Notes: a model not told the origin generated them from the sequence alone. Positions 1 to 8,322 are shown, counted from the stretch's first letter. The stretch is 24,667 bases of DNA from JAHJFW01 sp038065635 (GCA_038065635.1 JBBTQP010000043.1:1-24667), one strand, 5' to 3'. Translations and numbers: made by a program.

Positions 1-276
1 GTGGCAATCTAATCAACTGTCATTGCGAGGAGTAGCGACGACGTGGCAATCTAATCAACTGTCATTGCGAGGAGTAGCAACGACGTGGCAATCTAATCAA
101 CTGTCATTGCGAGGAGTAACAACGACGCGGCAATCTAATCAACTGTCATTGCGAGGAGTAACAACGACGCGGCAATCTAGTAAGAGAATATCTCTCCTCT
201 GATTTGATTGCCGCGCCCCTGCTGGGGCTCGCAATGACGGAGGGAATTTGATTGCCGCGCCCCTGATGGGGCTCGC
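1..276. repeat. REP-like composite repeat with 42-bp tandem array
   Basis: A 42-base unit (beginning gtggcaatctaatcaactg and ending in gcgaggagtagcgacgac) starts at positions 1, 43, 85 and 127, with a fifth partial copy from 169. Later copies carry small changes (gtgg to gcgg, agc to aac). From about 209 two inverted copies follow (gattgccgcgcccctg...ggggctcgcaatgacg), so the block can fold into long hairpins. The part from 169 to 276 is closely related to 18143-18262. It is noncoding, lies downstream of ychF, and may be cut by the window edge. Confidence 0.9.
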
Positions 277-307
277 AATGACGTGAATGAGAGGAAGTAG
301 ACCTCTG

Positions 308-1405
308 TTACCCAACTCTAAAATAGCACACATCGCCGTCTTTAATAACATAGTCCTTTCCTTCGACACGAACCAGTCCCTTTTCACGACACTTGGACTC
401 CCCTCCTAGTTCCACAAAATCCTTCCAATCAGTCACTTCGACTCGGATAAAATTTTTCTCAAAATCACTATGGATTACTCCGGCAGCATGTGGCGCTTTC
501 GATCCTTTTACGACTGTCCACGCACGAGTCTCCATCTCTCCGGAAGTTAGAAACGTGATGAGGCCTAACGCCGAGTATGCTTCGACGATCAGACGATCGA
601 GCCCGGACGATTCCTGCCCTACGCTAGCGAGATATTCCTTTTTCTCATCTTCCGGCATAGCCGCAAGCTCCGCTTCCATCTTTACGCAGATAGGGACGGT
701 ATGTGATCCCGTAGGGGCGTATCCTTGCGATCGCCCCTCCCACGAGCCATCAGCAAGCTGAGACTCACTTACGTTTATGACATAAAGCATCGGCTTCATG
801 GTAAGCAAAGAAAGTCCCTTCAAAATCTTTCGCTCATCCTCGCTCCATTCAATGTCACGTAACGCCGAATTCATCCCGGCATTATTCAAAGTGCTTTCCA
901 CTTTTTTCAAAACTGCGAATTCCGCTTCAAGCTCTTTTGTTTTTCCGGATTTAAGTTGGCGTTCCACGTTTTGCAGACGCTTCGTAACTGTTTCCAAATC
1001 GGCGAGAGCCAATTCCAGTGCAATTGTTTCCGCATCGCGCGCCGGATCAACCGTGTTCTCAACGTGAATCACGTTGGGATCGGTGAATGCGCGGAGCACT
1101 TGAGCGATAGCGTCACATTCTCGAATATGAGACAAAAATTTATTCCCGAGTCCCTGTCCTTCTGCCGCGCCTTTCACAAGTCCGGCGATATCCACAAACT
1201 CGATCGTGGTTGGTACGATGCGCCCTGAGTGCGAGATAGCGGCGAGCTTCCCAAGCCGCTCATCCGGAACTTCGACTACTCCGACGTTAGGATCAATCGT
1301 GCAAAACGGAAAATTCGCGCAGTCCACCGCCTTTTTCGTAATAGCCGAAAACAACGTGGACTTTCCAACGTTCGGCAACCCGACGATCCCGATTTGAAGA
1401 GGCAT
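308..1405 (-). CDS. ychF: YchF/OLA1-family ribosome-associated P-loop NTPase
   Basis: This 365-residue protein matches the usual YchF length. The N-terminus carries the P-loop GLPNVGKST at residues 9-17, followed by the DIAGLVKGAAEGQGLGNKFL switch region. In place of the NKxD base-specificity motif of true GTPases it has NVSE, the hallmark of the YchF/OLA1 subfamily, which prefers ATP. A central helical segment (about 130-200) and a C-terminal TGS domain ending in DGDVCYFRVG complete the fold. The family binds ribosomes and is linked to translation and stress control. Upstream, TTGCCG-17 bp-TAGTCT ends nine bases before the ATG, and no Shine-Dalgarno is visible, so a very short or absent leader is possible. 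It is transcribed alone toward the repeat block. Confidence 0.97.
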   Translation of the reverse strand: MPLQIGIVGLPNVGKSTLFSAITKKAVDCANFPFCTIDPNVGVVEVPDERLGKLAAISHSGRIVPTTIEFVDIAGLVKGAAEGQGLGNKFLSHIRECDAIAQVLRAFTDPNVIHVENTVDPARDAETIALELALADLETVTKRLQNVERQLKSGKTKELEAEFAVLKKVESTLNNAGMNSALRDIEWSEDERKILKGLSLLTMKPMLYVINVSESQLADGSWEGRSQGYAPTGSHTVPICVKMEAELAAMPEDEKKEYLASVGQESSGLDRLIVEAYSALGLITFLTSGEMETRAWTVVKGSKAPHAAGVIHSDFEKNFIRVEVTDWKDFVELGGESKCREKGLVRVEGKDYVIKDGDVCYFRVG

Positions 1406-1448
1406 ATCAAACAGAGACTACACTGAAATAAAACACCCGGCAATATGC

Positions 1449-1509
1449 ACAATTTGTCCGTAGGTTAGGGTGAAGAGCCAGCAACCTTTGCAAGCGGGTG
1501 ACAAATTGT
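1449..1509. other. Long inverted repeat between ychF and rhuM-like gene
   Basis: acaatttgtc at 1449-1458 is the exact reverse complement of gacaaattgt at 1500-1509. Inside, aggtt (from about 1462) can pair with aacct (from about 1483), giving an interrupted hairpin of about 60 bases. There is no T-tract on either side, so it does not look like an intrinsic terminator. It could be a structured RNA or a protein-binding site. Function unknown. Confidence 0.45.
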
Positions 1510-1579
1510 AACTTAGTTCGTATGCTGCCAACACTCTCTAAACTCCAACCCTTTCGGGCAGATCTCGGCAATCCGCTCT

Positions 1580-2629
1580 TCAATTTTTGCTTATAGGTTT
1601 CACCATAGTTATTTTTTTTGGTTTGTGTTTTTGATCTTTCACCTTTTTCTCCACCTTTTTTTGCGCCGTCTTAATCGTCTCCAAATATGCCTCTTCAACC
1701 GGTGAAAGGGTCTTTTCCTGATACTTGAGGTACTCGTGCTCGGCTTTTTTAATCGCTTTTTCGTGACTCACTTTACCAGCATCTTTAAGCACGCCTTTGC
1801 CGTACATTCCTGCAAACTTATCCAATTCCGCCACCCAATCTTTCATGTGCATCGGTGTGCGTTCTTGGGCTTTAATTTCAGCAAGGTCAAAAAAGGCGGA
1901 CACCAAACGATTCAACCGAAAGAGTTCGTCTTCGGTAAGGTAATTTTTGGCAGTGGAAATCTCTTGCCTTGATGGCATAGCTCCAGCAAAAGTTGTGAGC
2001 CCCATAAAATCTATCTCTGCGTCTGCGCGTACAAAAATGAGCTCGGCGGCTGTTTGACGGTTAGTGGCGTAGTGTAATTTGTTTTGTACTGTTTTGAAAA
2101 ACGTGACCGATGCTTGATTTTTCGGATCGTAATCAACGCTTGTGGCGTACAGATCAAGCACTTGGCGATAGAGCGCTTTTTCACTACTGCGAATGTCACG
2201 AATGCGATCAAGAAGCTCGCGCCAATATGTGCCACCGCCGGACTCTTTGAGTCGAGCGTCGTCCATAGTAAAACCTTTGACGATATACTCGCGCAAGCGT
2301 GCGGTCGCCCATTGGCGAAATTGGGTGCCGCGGACAGATGTAACCCTGTAACCAACCGAAATAATAACATCAAGATTATAGTGATTTACCGTGTATTCTT
2401 TGCCGTCAGTCCCAGTTCGTCGGAATTCCCGACAAACTGATTCTTCATTCAATTCGCGTTCTTTAAACGCATTCAAAATATGCTCAGCAACCGTTGAACG
2501 TCCTTTTTCAAACAACTCCGCCATCTGGTCTTGCGTCAGCCAGACAGTTTCGCCGTCCATTTTTACCTCCACCTTGGTTTTACCGTCAGCGGTTTGGTAG
2601 AGAATAATTTGTGAGTTGTTTTGGCTCAT
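1580..2629 (-). CDS. RhuM-family (virulence RhuM) protein
   Basis: The 349-residue product has the typical RhuM organisation: an N-terminal region with VKMDGETVWLTQDQMAELF, EHILNAFKERELNEESVC, YNLDVIISVGYRV and GTQFRQWATARLREYIVKG, followed by a helical C-terminal half and a lysine-rich tail. The family takes its name from a Salmonella pathogenicity-island gene and is widespread in mobile and accessory islands; its biochemical role is not settled. I chose the ATG at 2629, where MSQNN begins. A GTG at 2656 would add nine residues and overlap the upstream gene. A weak AAGGAAG lies about 14 bases upstream. It follows the membrane-protein gene by 11 bases, so the two are probably cotranscribed. 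The pair is clearly more AT-rich than its surroundings. Confidence 0.9.
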   Translation of the reverse strand: MSQNNSQIILYQTADGKTKVEVKMDGETVWLTQDQMAELFEKGRSTVAEHILNAFKERELNEESVCREFRRTGTDGKEYTVNHYNLDVIISVGYRVTSVRGTQFRQWATARLREYIVKGFTMDDARLKESGGGTYWRELLDRIRDIRSSEKALYRQVLDLYATSVDYDPKNQASVTFFKTVQNKLHYATNRQTAAELIFVRADAEIDFMGLTTFAGAMPSRQEISTAKNYLTEDELFRLNRLVSAFFDLAEIKAQERTPMHMKDWVAELDKFAGMYGKGVLKDAGKVSHEKAIKKAEHEYLKYQEKTLSPVEEAYLETIKTAQKKVEKKVKDQKHKPKKITMVKPISKN

Positions 2630-2640
2630 AAGATTAAATA

Positions 2641-3192
2641 CTACTTCCTTAACCACCTCTTTATAAAATCTCCAAAGTCATAATCACTAGTAATCAAGGT
2701 TGTGCTATCGCCAGTGGCATCTTTCATCGAAACTTCTTTTGTCGATTTATCAATGAAAAATTTATTTCCATTCTCATCTTCTAATGTTATTGTATTGCTA
2801 GTTTCACTTACTTCAACTGACTCCGAAGATCCTAAACTTTTTGGAGCGAGATAACGCATTTTGATAATTTCCTCCAGCGAAAAATACTGACGCGAATTCT
2901 CGTTAAATTTATTGAGCGGTTTAATAACGTAATACTGTCGCAAATCTCTTGGCTGATCTGCTATATTATCGAATTTAACAAAACCTCTGACTTCGCCAGA
3001 CAAGCCACTTTGCGATGCAGTTAAAGTATTTATCAGCTCAATATCGGGTATAGCTTGGTACTGATAAAGTAGCGTGTACTTATAATCCTGTTTTTGACCG
3101 AATAGAACACCGATAATTACTAGTAGAACAATAATTATCAGGATTGAAAACTTTCGTCTTAAAATTGCGTTTTTGATGTTTTCTTTGCTCAT
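2641..3192 (-). CDS. Small single-pass membrane protein, function unknown
   Basis: Starting from the ATG at 3192 this is 183 residues: a short positively charged N-terminus (MSKENIKNAILRRK), one hydrophobic segment of about 18 residues (FSILIIIVLLVIIGVLFG), then a soluble domain of about 150 residues, probably extracytoplasmic. No catalytic motif or family is recognisable. An in-frame ATG at 3264 would add 24 residues in front of the positive patch; neither start has a Shine-Dalgarno, and the shorter form fits a signal-anchor better. It precedes the RhuM-like gene by 11 bases and shares its AT-rich composition, so the two probably form an acquired accessory pair next to tRNA-Ala. Confidence 0.75.
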   Translation of the reverse strand: MSKENIKNAILRRKFSILIIIVLLVIIGVLFGQKQDYKYTLLYQYQAIPDIELINTLTASQSGLSGEVRGFVKFDNIADQPRDLRQYYVIKPLNKFNENSRQYFSLEEIIKMRYLAPKSLGSSESVEVSETSNTITLEDENGNKFFIDKSTKEVSMKDATGDSTTLITSDYDFGDFIKRWLRK

Positions 3193-3442
3193 ATTTTTGA
3201 GATTTTGTGGATTGTAATGCTTTGTTAAAAGTATATCACTTCTACGATGTTTTACACGAACCATTTTGACTAAAAATTAGCTTCAGCTTGAACCATTAAC
3301 CAACAGGTTATTTGTCTCTAATGTAAACCACTTTCATAAAAACACTTTTACCAATAAGTCAAATGGTTTCCCCTAGGTTCGAACCGTATGCACATCCACA
3401 AAACCGCCAACTCATACAGTAAATAAGCCATTCCGCACAAAT

Positions 3443-3468
3443 TAAAAATCCCTCCGTTTTGGAGAGAT
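3443..3468 (-). terminator. Intrinsic terminator of tRNA-Ala
   Basis: On the minus strand an 8-bp stem ATCTCTCC/GGAGGGAT with loop AAAAC is followed by five T residues. It begins just past the CCA end of tRNA-Ala. Confidence 0.85.
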
Positions 3469-3474
3469 GTTTAA

Positions 3475-3550
3475 TGGTGGACCGTAACGGGATCGAACCG
3501 TTGACCTCTTCCATGCCATGGAAGCGCTCTACCAGCTGAGCTAACGGCCC
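3475..3550 (-). tRNA. tRNA-Ala (anticodon GGC)
   Basis: The minus strand folds into a complete cloverleaf. The acceptor arms are GGGCCGT and ACGGTCC, which gives the G3-U70 wobble pair that identifies alanine tRNAs. The anticodon stem CTTCC/GGAAG encloses loop ATGGCAT with anticodon GGC. The T arm is AACGG-TTCGATC-CCGTT. The discriminator is A and CCA is encoded. A clear intrinsic terminator follows. Confidence 0.97.
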
Positions 3551-3573
3551 ATAATATTTGATGCGTCCTCTAT

Positions 3574-3609
3574 AGGACCCCCCTCTAACTCCCCCTTCGT
3601 AAGGGGGAG
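3574..3609. repeat. C-rich element with 9-bp palindrome
   Basis: ctccccctt-cgt-aagggggag at 3589-3609 is a perfect 9-bp hairpin preceded by a C-rich run (gacccccctctaact). A related C-rich sequence lies at 19144-19167 over the 3' end of epmA. It has no T-tract, so it is more likely an interspersed repeat than a terminator, although it lies between the 3645 gene and tRNA-Ala. Confidence 0.6.
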
Positions 3610-3644
3610 AATGTGTAAGAGGATGACTGAAATCCTATGCTCCG

Positions 3645-4421
3645 TCAATACGAATCCCTGGTTTTCACCGCAAGCTCTATTCGATCACGCATCGTCCCAC
3701 TTTCTCGATCTCGTTGTTTCAATATTGCGTGTAGTCGCCTCAATTCTTTTACCTCGTCTATCGCGTCCCTCCCGATTTCCGGAGATTCGCGCCAACGCTC
3801 AACCTCGCGATTCGCGTGGCGGATAGCTTGGATCAGCTGCTCTACCGAAACCTCTTGCAGTTGAGCTTCGTGCGGATCGAAAACGTGCGGTTCTTCGGAT
3901 ACCGTCTTGCACTCCATCCGTTCGAATGTTTTCGCGAAAGGAGATGATTCGAGCGGGATAACCTTCAACGGCTTTTCTTCTCGGACTGATAATTCCGAAC
4001 GAAGAATTTCCGCGCGAACTTTCGGATGATCCGCGTGCCACGGCCCCGCTTCGCTTTCGCGCGTTCGCCATTCTCCCAATTCTCGTTCTATTTCAGCCGC
4101 TCCTCGCATTGATGCGTCCAACCGACGAAGCGTACGCCGCAATGCGTCGTGAACGTCTCGTAGCGAACGAATTTCTCTGTGCAGATCGTTTGGCTTCATC
4201 GTTTTTAATCGAATTGCCGTATTCTCCAAAGTCCGTTCGTAATCTTGATAAACGCGTTCAAACTCATCCGCTAAATCACGATGTCCTTGCTGAAGAGCGG
4301 CGAGTGCTCGCTCAGGATTTTCCAAGCAAAGACGCTCAAAATGAATCGGATCAAACGAAACGGAATGCGGCGGTTCCGAATGGAACCACCGCCGTATCCG
4401 ATTGAGCCACTGAACTGACAT
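3645..4421 (-). CDS. Coiled-coil protein of unknown function
   Basis: The 258-residue product is rich in Arg, Glu and Leu. Helical, probably coiled-coil segments lie at about residues 35-125 and 190-250. There is no signal peptide, no membrane segment and no catalytic motif, so it is probably cytoplasmic; a structural or scaffold role is possible but not shown. The ATG at 4421 follows CTATAAAAGCT, so a -10-like box sits directly before the start and no Shine-Dalgarno is evident. It lies between the large ligase/TPR gene and tRNA-Ala on the same strand, with a 128-base gap upstream filled by short repeats. Confidence 0.7.
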   Translation of the reverse strand: MSVQWLNRIRRWFHSEPPHSVSFDPIHFERLCLENPERALAALQQGHRDLADEFERVYQDYERTLENTAIRLKTMKPNDLHREIRSLRDVHDALRRTLRRLDASMRGAAEIERELGEWRTRESEAGPWHADHPKVRAEILRSELSVREEKPLKVIPLESSPFAKTFERMECKTVSEEPHVFDPHEAQLQEVSVEQLIQAIRHANREVERWRESPEIGRDAIDEVKELRRLHAILKQRDRESGTMRDRIELAVKTRDSY

Positions 4422-4457
4422 AGCTTTTATAGGTAGCCCTTCTGCTCCTAAGGCGCA

Positions 4458-4472
4458 TCCGCCTTTGGCGGA
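4458..4472. repeat. Short GC-rich palindrome in intergenic repeat
   Basis: tccgcc-ttt-ggcgga is a perfect 6-bp hairpin inside an interspersed-repeat-like sequence (ggcgcatccgcc...gacaagctcaggga). No T-tract follows on either strand. Confidence 0.55.
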
Positions 4473-4509
4473 GACAAGCTCAGGGACTATTTTTGTTATC
4501 CTTATCTGA

Positions 4510-4545
4510 CTTTACAGACTTTATGGACTTTATAGACTTTATGGA
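4510..4545. repeat. Tandem 9-bp repeat, four copies
   Basis: Four head-to-tail copies of a 9-mer: ctttacaga, ctttatgga, ctttataga, ctttatgga. They lie just past the stop codon of the 4550-7018 gene. This is a simple minisatellite with no evident function. Confidence 0.9.
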
Positions 4546-4549
4546 CTCA

Positions 4550-7018
4550 TTACGGCTTTTTAACTTCATTCTGTTCCTTCGGTCCGCTGATCGTTTCTTT
4601 CACCGGTTCAGGCAGCGGAGTCGTTACTGGCTTCATTTTCGAGTCACGTTGTTGAATCAAGAACGTCAAACGATCCTGGACCGATTGATTCCCCACGTTG
4701 TTATCCGCAACTTTTTGCACTTGTGCGATAGCATCGTCGTACCGACCCTGTTCTTCGTATACCGTAGAAAGATACCACCTGGCGTTGTCGTAGTTAGGTT
4801 CGATCGCGACTATCTGCTCAAACAAATTCAGCGACTTATCTTTCTCGTTGTTTCTATAGTATAGAATGGCGAGTTGAAACGCTATGCCAACGTTCTTATT
4901 ATCAGTCTGCAAAACCTGCTCCAATTTCACTATCGCGTCCTGAAGTCTTCCCTGTCGCTCGTAAACCAATCCGAGGTTGTAATGAGCGAGCGCGTAATCC
5001 GGCTTGATCTGTATGGATTGATTCAACGCTTCAGCCGCTTTATCAAGTTCGAGTTTTATATTTTGCTGCGCCTCTTTTCTCTTAGCCTCTTCCGGAGATT
5101 GAAGCTGCTGTTGATACGCGTCAGATCGCAAAATTCGCAATTTACCGATCTCGTTGATAAACGTCGGGTTGTTCGGTTCAAGAGTTATCGCTTTCTCAAA
5201 AAATCTTATCGCCTCTTCATCGGCTCCACGTGTAAATGACGAGATAGACTGAAATACAAGTGCGCTGTTAGACCAGTTATCTACGTTAGCAGGTGAAACC
5301 TCTGTTGCGCGTTTCGCCATGGCTATAGATGACGAAATGGAAACATTAACCTTATTCGTCCGATCCGCATCAGGCGAGAGCTGAAACTCTTCATTCGCTC
5401 TAATCAAATACGCTTGAGACAAATTCCTATAGTACACATCGTTCCACCGATTCAAAGCGACGGATTTATTAAGCGCGTCGATCGAGCCCTGAATCTTGTT
5501 GCCGGAGCGGTACGATTCAACAGCGTACGCATATCTCGCATCCGCAATCAGTCTCTGTGTCGAAAGCCAAACTATGGTGACCGCGGTAACGCACAGAAAC
5601 AGGAAAATCAGAGATAATACGGCCGAATTCGCAACGGATTTCTTTGCATCCCATGTGATTGAACCTGATGCGACAAGCGAGGAAAGTAAAGCCAGAAAGA
5701 ACCAAAATGCGAAATGGTGGGAGAAATTATAGTTGTAGAAAAACGCAATGAACACGGTCGTTATCCAAGCGGTAAACACAGTCAGATACGCCTGCCAAAG
5801 ATCGTCGTCTCGTTCGCGTAGGAGATGCGACGCGCTTTTCACTACGCCTGAGATTACCAAGATAAGCCATAGCACCATCCCTACAATTCCGATCGTCGGC
5901 AACAACGTCAACACCGTTGATATACTCCGCTCGAAACGAACCGTCCAAAATTGCGAAAGGTTTACTTCGACCGAACGAAACTTCGAATAATTAAAAATCC
6001 ACGTTCCGGGACCGGAACCGAAAAGCGGTTTTTCCTGAACTACTTTTTTCGCGATTTCCCACGAAGCCGCGGTGGAAGGAGAAACTTCGGCGGGCAATTT
6101 TAGATCAATCGGGGTTCGAAATAACAGCAATACGACGGAAAGCGCGACCAAAACCGACGGAACTACCAACTTCAGAGATCGCTCGATGCGACGCGTCCGT
6201 AATATTGGAATAACCACGAGAAGAACCGTGCCAAACAATACCGCCGCCCAAACCACCCAAAAATCCACAACGACCGCCACGGCGACCGAGACCGCCAAAG
6301 CCGCCCATACGAGCGCTTTCGCCCAGGCGTTCGGTTTGCCTTTCTTTCCTAATATACACGTCTTATCCTTACACCCTAAAACCGTGAGCGATGCGGAAAG
6401 GATGAGTGGAAGAACCATGTAGACTCCGAGCGCGTTTATCGTTCCAACGGTGTTGAAAGTATTCGCCTTCGAGAACGCCCCCATCCAGCCGAACGGATAA
6501 ATACCGAGAACTTGCAGTAGACCGAAAATACCTACCAATACGGACGAGGCGAGAAACGCGAGAATCATGTCGTACAATTTCGTGGTCCCCTTCACGGTAT
6601 TCACGACTATCGTATAGAACAAAACAAACGCGGCGATGGTGATGAAAGACCATTGCATTTGCCCAATATTTCCAACGAACGACAAGTACCGATCGAGAGA
6701 AAAAGCCGTAGTCACGAGATAGCCGACGAAGAAAACCGCGACCACGAGATGAAGCCATGACCGACTTAATGAGAATTGTCGCAGACATACCGCTTGACCG
6801 ATCCACGCGAGTGACGCGACTCCGGTCAATATAAGGAATAACGTTTGCTTATTCAGCTCCAGAATATCCAGAGTGAACGGGAGAAAGAAAAGAGGGACGA
6901 GGATTATTGCCGCGTACAGGCAACAATCGACGACTATTCCGAGCAAGCGAGCCAGTTTAGGATTCGGCTCGAGCTCATTATGAACTTTGCGTTCTTCGGC
7001 GTCGTGTCTTGAAATCAT
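4550..7018 (-). CDS. O-antigen ligase/polymerase-like membrane protein with C-terminal TPRs
   Basis: From the ATG at 7018 the product is 822 residues. Roughly the first 500 form about a dozen hydrophobic segments in the style of the O-antigen ligase (Wzy_C/WaaL) family, with a periplasm-type loop containing FGSGPGTWIFNYSKFR and a following VRFERSISTVLTLLPTIG segment where the family usually has a conserved Arg/His patch. From about 510 to 795 TPR units follow, for example ALAHYNLGLVYERQGRLQDA and ARWYLSTVYEEQGRYDDA. The family joins or polymerises surface glycans; TPR fusions of this kind are common in Patescibacteria. An in-frame start at 7093 lies inside the neighbouring terminator hairpin, so I rejected it. 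A possible extended -10 (TGGTATACT) lies at 7054-7062 on the minus strand. The exact substrate is unknown. Confidence 0.85.
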   Translation of the reverse strand: MISRHDAEERKVHNELEPNPKLARLLGIVVDCCLYAAIILVPLFFLPFTLDILELNKQTLFLILTGVASLAWIGQAVCLRQFSLSRSWLHLVVAVFFVGYLVTTAFSLDRYLSFVGNIGQMQWSFITIAAFVLFYTIVVNTVKGTTKLYDMILAFLASSVLVGIFGLLQVLGIYPFGWMGAFSKANTFNTVGTINALGVYMVLPLILSASLTVLGCKDKTCILGKKGKPNAWAKALVWAALAVSVAVAVVVDFWVVWAAVLFGTVLLVVIPILRTRRIERSLKLVVPSVLVALSVVLLLFRTPIDLKLPAEVSPSTAASWEIAKKVVQEKPLFGSGPGTWIFNYSKFRSVEVNLSQFWTVRFERSISTVLTLLPTIGIVGMVLWLILVISGVVKSASHLLRERDDDLWQAYLTVFTAWITTVFIAFFYNYNFSHHFAFWFFLALLSSLVASGSITWDAKKSVANSAVLSLIFLFLCVTAVTIVWLSTQRLIADARYAYAVESYRSGNKIQGSIDALNKSVALNRWNDVYYRNLSQAYLIRANEEFQLSPDADRTNKVNVSISSSIAMAKRATEVSPANVDNWSNSALVFQSISSFTRGADEEAIRFFEKAITLEPNNPTFINEIGKLRILRSDAYQQQLQSPEEAKRKEAQQNIKLELDKAAEALNQSIQIKPDYALAHYNLGLVYERQGRLQDAIVKLEQVLQTDNKNVGIAFQLAILYYRNNEKDKSLNLFEQIVAIEPNYDNARWYLSTVYEEQGRYDDAIAQVQKVADNNVGNQSVQDRLTFLIQQRDSKMKPVTTPLPEPVKETISGPKEQNEVKKP

Positions 7019-7066
7019 ATATACAAAAAATAATAATTCCTGTCTTTGCCAGCAGTATACCACAAC

Positions 7067-7101
7067 AAAAAAAGCTCCGTCTTGCGAGTGCATGACGGAG
7101 C
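7067..7101 (-). terminator. Intrinsic terminator of the lipoprotein gene
   Basis: Minus-strand stem GCTCCGTC/GACGGAGC with a 12-base loop, followed by seven T residues. It lies 33 bases past the lipoprotein stop codon and just upstream of the ligase/TPR gene. Confidence 0.9.
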
Positions 7102-7133
7102 GGGACGAGGAAACGAGCGAGAGTGGAGCACCC

Positions 7134-7853
7134 TCACTCGCTGGGGATGTGGAAGGACTGCCCCAAGTCTTCTGCAGGGAAGACGTTCCCCGACGAGAGC
7201 GGTTTCCCGTTCTCCACGATCACACCAGTGATCTCGTCGACGTGGAAGTCGATCCGGTATTCGTGACCGGCGAATTCCGTGTCGCCCGGCTTGTTCCACG
7301 CCAGAGCCGACCTGTACGTCATCTGGAGCGTCTCCCCTTTTGCGATCACGAACGAATCCGTGAGCACAATGTTCGCGAACTTCGCGCCGTTCGGCGCATC
7401 GATCTCCAGGGGCCCGGCGTAGACGAATCCGTCCACCACGTCCATGATCAGATTGGACGTGAAGAAGCTCTCCCCGTCCATCCCCTTCACCATCCCACTC
7501 CCGTCCGTGGAGTAGATCGTGTACGGGAGCGAGTCCACCCGCACCGAGTGGTTCGGCGCGAAGAGGTCGAACTCCAACAGGTGCTCGGTGGCGGCCGTGA
7601 GGTCGCCGTCGATCGGATGCTGGGTCACGACCAGCTCGATGGTCTCGACCGGGGGCTCGGTGACGGTGACCGTCTCGGTCGTCGACTCGGTCGTGGTCGA
7701 CGCGGTCTCGGTCGAAGTCGTGGACGGTGACGCGGTCGTCAACCCGTCGTTCTGGAGAGAACCGGAGTTCTCACCGAGGGTTACGCTTCCGTTGCACCCG
7801 ATTCCGACGAGGCAAGAAAGCGCTGCACAGAGAGCGATGAGAGTCTTGTTCAC
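7134..7853 (-). CDS. Predicted lipoprotein with Ser/Thr-rich linker
   Basis: The 239-residue product starts with a lipoprotein-type signal (MNKTLIALCAALSCLVGIGC), placing the modified Cys at about residue 20. A linker of about 40 residues is almost entirely Ser, Thr, Glu and Val. A beta-rich domain of about 160 residues follows; it resembles small immunoglobulin-like or extracellular lipoprotein domains, but I cannot assign a family. The GTG start is supported by AAGGAGGG seven bases upstream. A strong promoter at 7942-7970 gives a leader of about 80 bases, and a terminator follows. Codons end mostly in C or G (AAC, GAG, GTC, ACC), unlike the neighbouring genes. The gene is a single transcription unit. 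Confidence 0.85.
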   Translation of the reverse strand: MNKTLIALCAALSCLVGIGCNGSVTLGENSGSLQNDGLTTASPSTTSTETASTTTESTTETVTVTEPPVETIELVVTQHPIDGDLTAATEHLLEFDLFAPNHSVRVDSLPYTIYSTDGSGMVKGMDGESFFTSNLIMDVVDGFVYAGPLEIDAPNGAKFANIVLTDSFVIAKGETLQMTYRSALAWNKPGDTEFAGHEYRIDFHVDEITGVIVENGKPLSSGNVFPAEDLGQSFHIPSE

Positions 7854-7941
7854 GGTTTTGCCCTCCTTAATGGGCTTGCCCTTGTCGGGCTGGGTTATTC
7901 TGGGTTATTAAGAAAAGAACGATTGATTTAAGAGTACCATA

Positions 7942-7970
7942 CTTATACCAGAAATACCCACAAATGTCAA
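7942..7970 (-). promoter_or_regulatory. Strong sigma70-type promoter for the lipoprotein gene
   Basis: Minus strand: TTGACA (7965-7970), 17-bp spacer ending in TGG, then TATAAG (7942-7947). The -35 is perfect and the -10 is extended. It predicts a leader of about 80 bases before the GTG at 7853. Confidence 0.85.
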
Positions 7971-8003
7971 GGGAGGATGACAGCTGTATTTTTCGCCGAT
8001 TCT

Positions 8004-8011
8004 GATACAAT
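8004..8011 (+). promoter_or_regulatory. Extended -10 promoter of the 8018 operon
   Basis: TGATACAAT contains an extended -10 (TACAAT at 8006-8011), six bases before the ATG at 8018. No clear -35 is visible. A start site about seven bases downstream would fall on or next to the ATG, so the mRNA may be leaderless. Confidence 0.6.
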
Positions 8012-8017
8012 GCTTTT

Positions 8018-8188
8018 ATGAAAAATAACCCTCCGTCCAAAAAGGCTCGGCTAGACGATGCGTGGAAGAAATTCGAGACTCGGGTTCGAGACGTAAGATC
8101 CAAAACAAAAGACCTTTTGCGTGATATGGATGAGCGAAAAAAGACTTCGAGTATTGCTGAAATACGAAAGCGAATCTCCAAAACATGA
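8018..8188 (+). CDS. Small charged helical protein, first gene of operon
   Basis: A 56-residue, Lys/Arg-rich protein (begins MKNNPPSKKARLDDAWKKF, ends IRKRISKT), predicted helical from about residue 12 onward. No known family. Support comes from the promoter directly upstream and from the ATGA overlap with the next ORF, which suggests translational coupling. A role tied to the 543-aa protein downstream is inferred only from the operon. Confidence 0.6.
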   Translation: MKNNPPSKKARLDDAWKKFETRVRDVRSKTKDLLRDMDERKKTSSIAEIRKRISKT

Positions 8189-8319
8189 AAAGGAAATCCC
8201 CTAAATCACTAACAAAAAACGCGGATGATAAATACGCTGCACTGGCATTGGTTTGGAAACGCTTTGGCATCCGAATTACAAAAATACATAACTCGTTGGA
8301 TGGATATAAAAAACAATAG
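8185..8319 (+). CDS. Small basic protein, second gene of operon
   Basis: A 44-residue basic protein (MKRKSPKSLTKNADDKYAAL...). Its ATG overlaps the stop of the preceding ORF in the classic ATGA arrangement. Its stop lies three bases before the start of the 543-aa gene. No recognisable domain. The tight packing is the main evidence that it is real. Confidence 0.55.
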   Translation: MKRKSPKSLTKNADDKYAALALVWKRFGIRITKIHNSLDGYKKQ

Positions 8320-8322
8320 GAT

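Noticed and set aside
1..180. CRISPR-like regular repeats
   Set aside because: The 42-bp units are directly adjacent with no spacers, no cas genes are present and the unit belongs to the dispersed REP-like family.
3370..3390. Palindrome ggttcgaacc resembling a tRNA T-loop
   Set aside because: The flanking arms do not pair and there is no cloverleaf; probably chance or a very old remnant.
7019..7093. N-terminal extension of the ligase/TPR protein
   Set aside because: It would start inside the neighbouring gene's terminator hairpin; the ATG at 7018 gives a normal N-terminus.
6987..7730. Plus-strand 247-aa frame opposite the lipoprotein gene
   Set aside because: It is an Arg/Asp/Gly-rich mirror frame crossing a terminator; the minus frame has a lipoprotein signal and strong expression signals.
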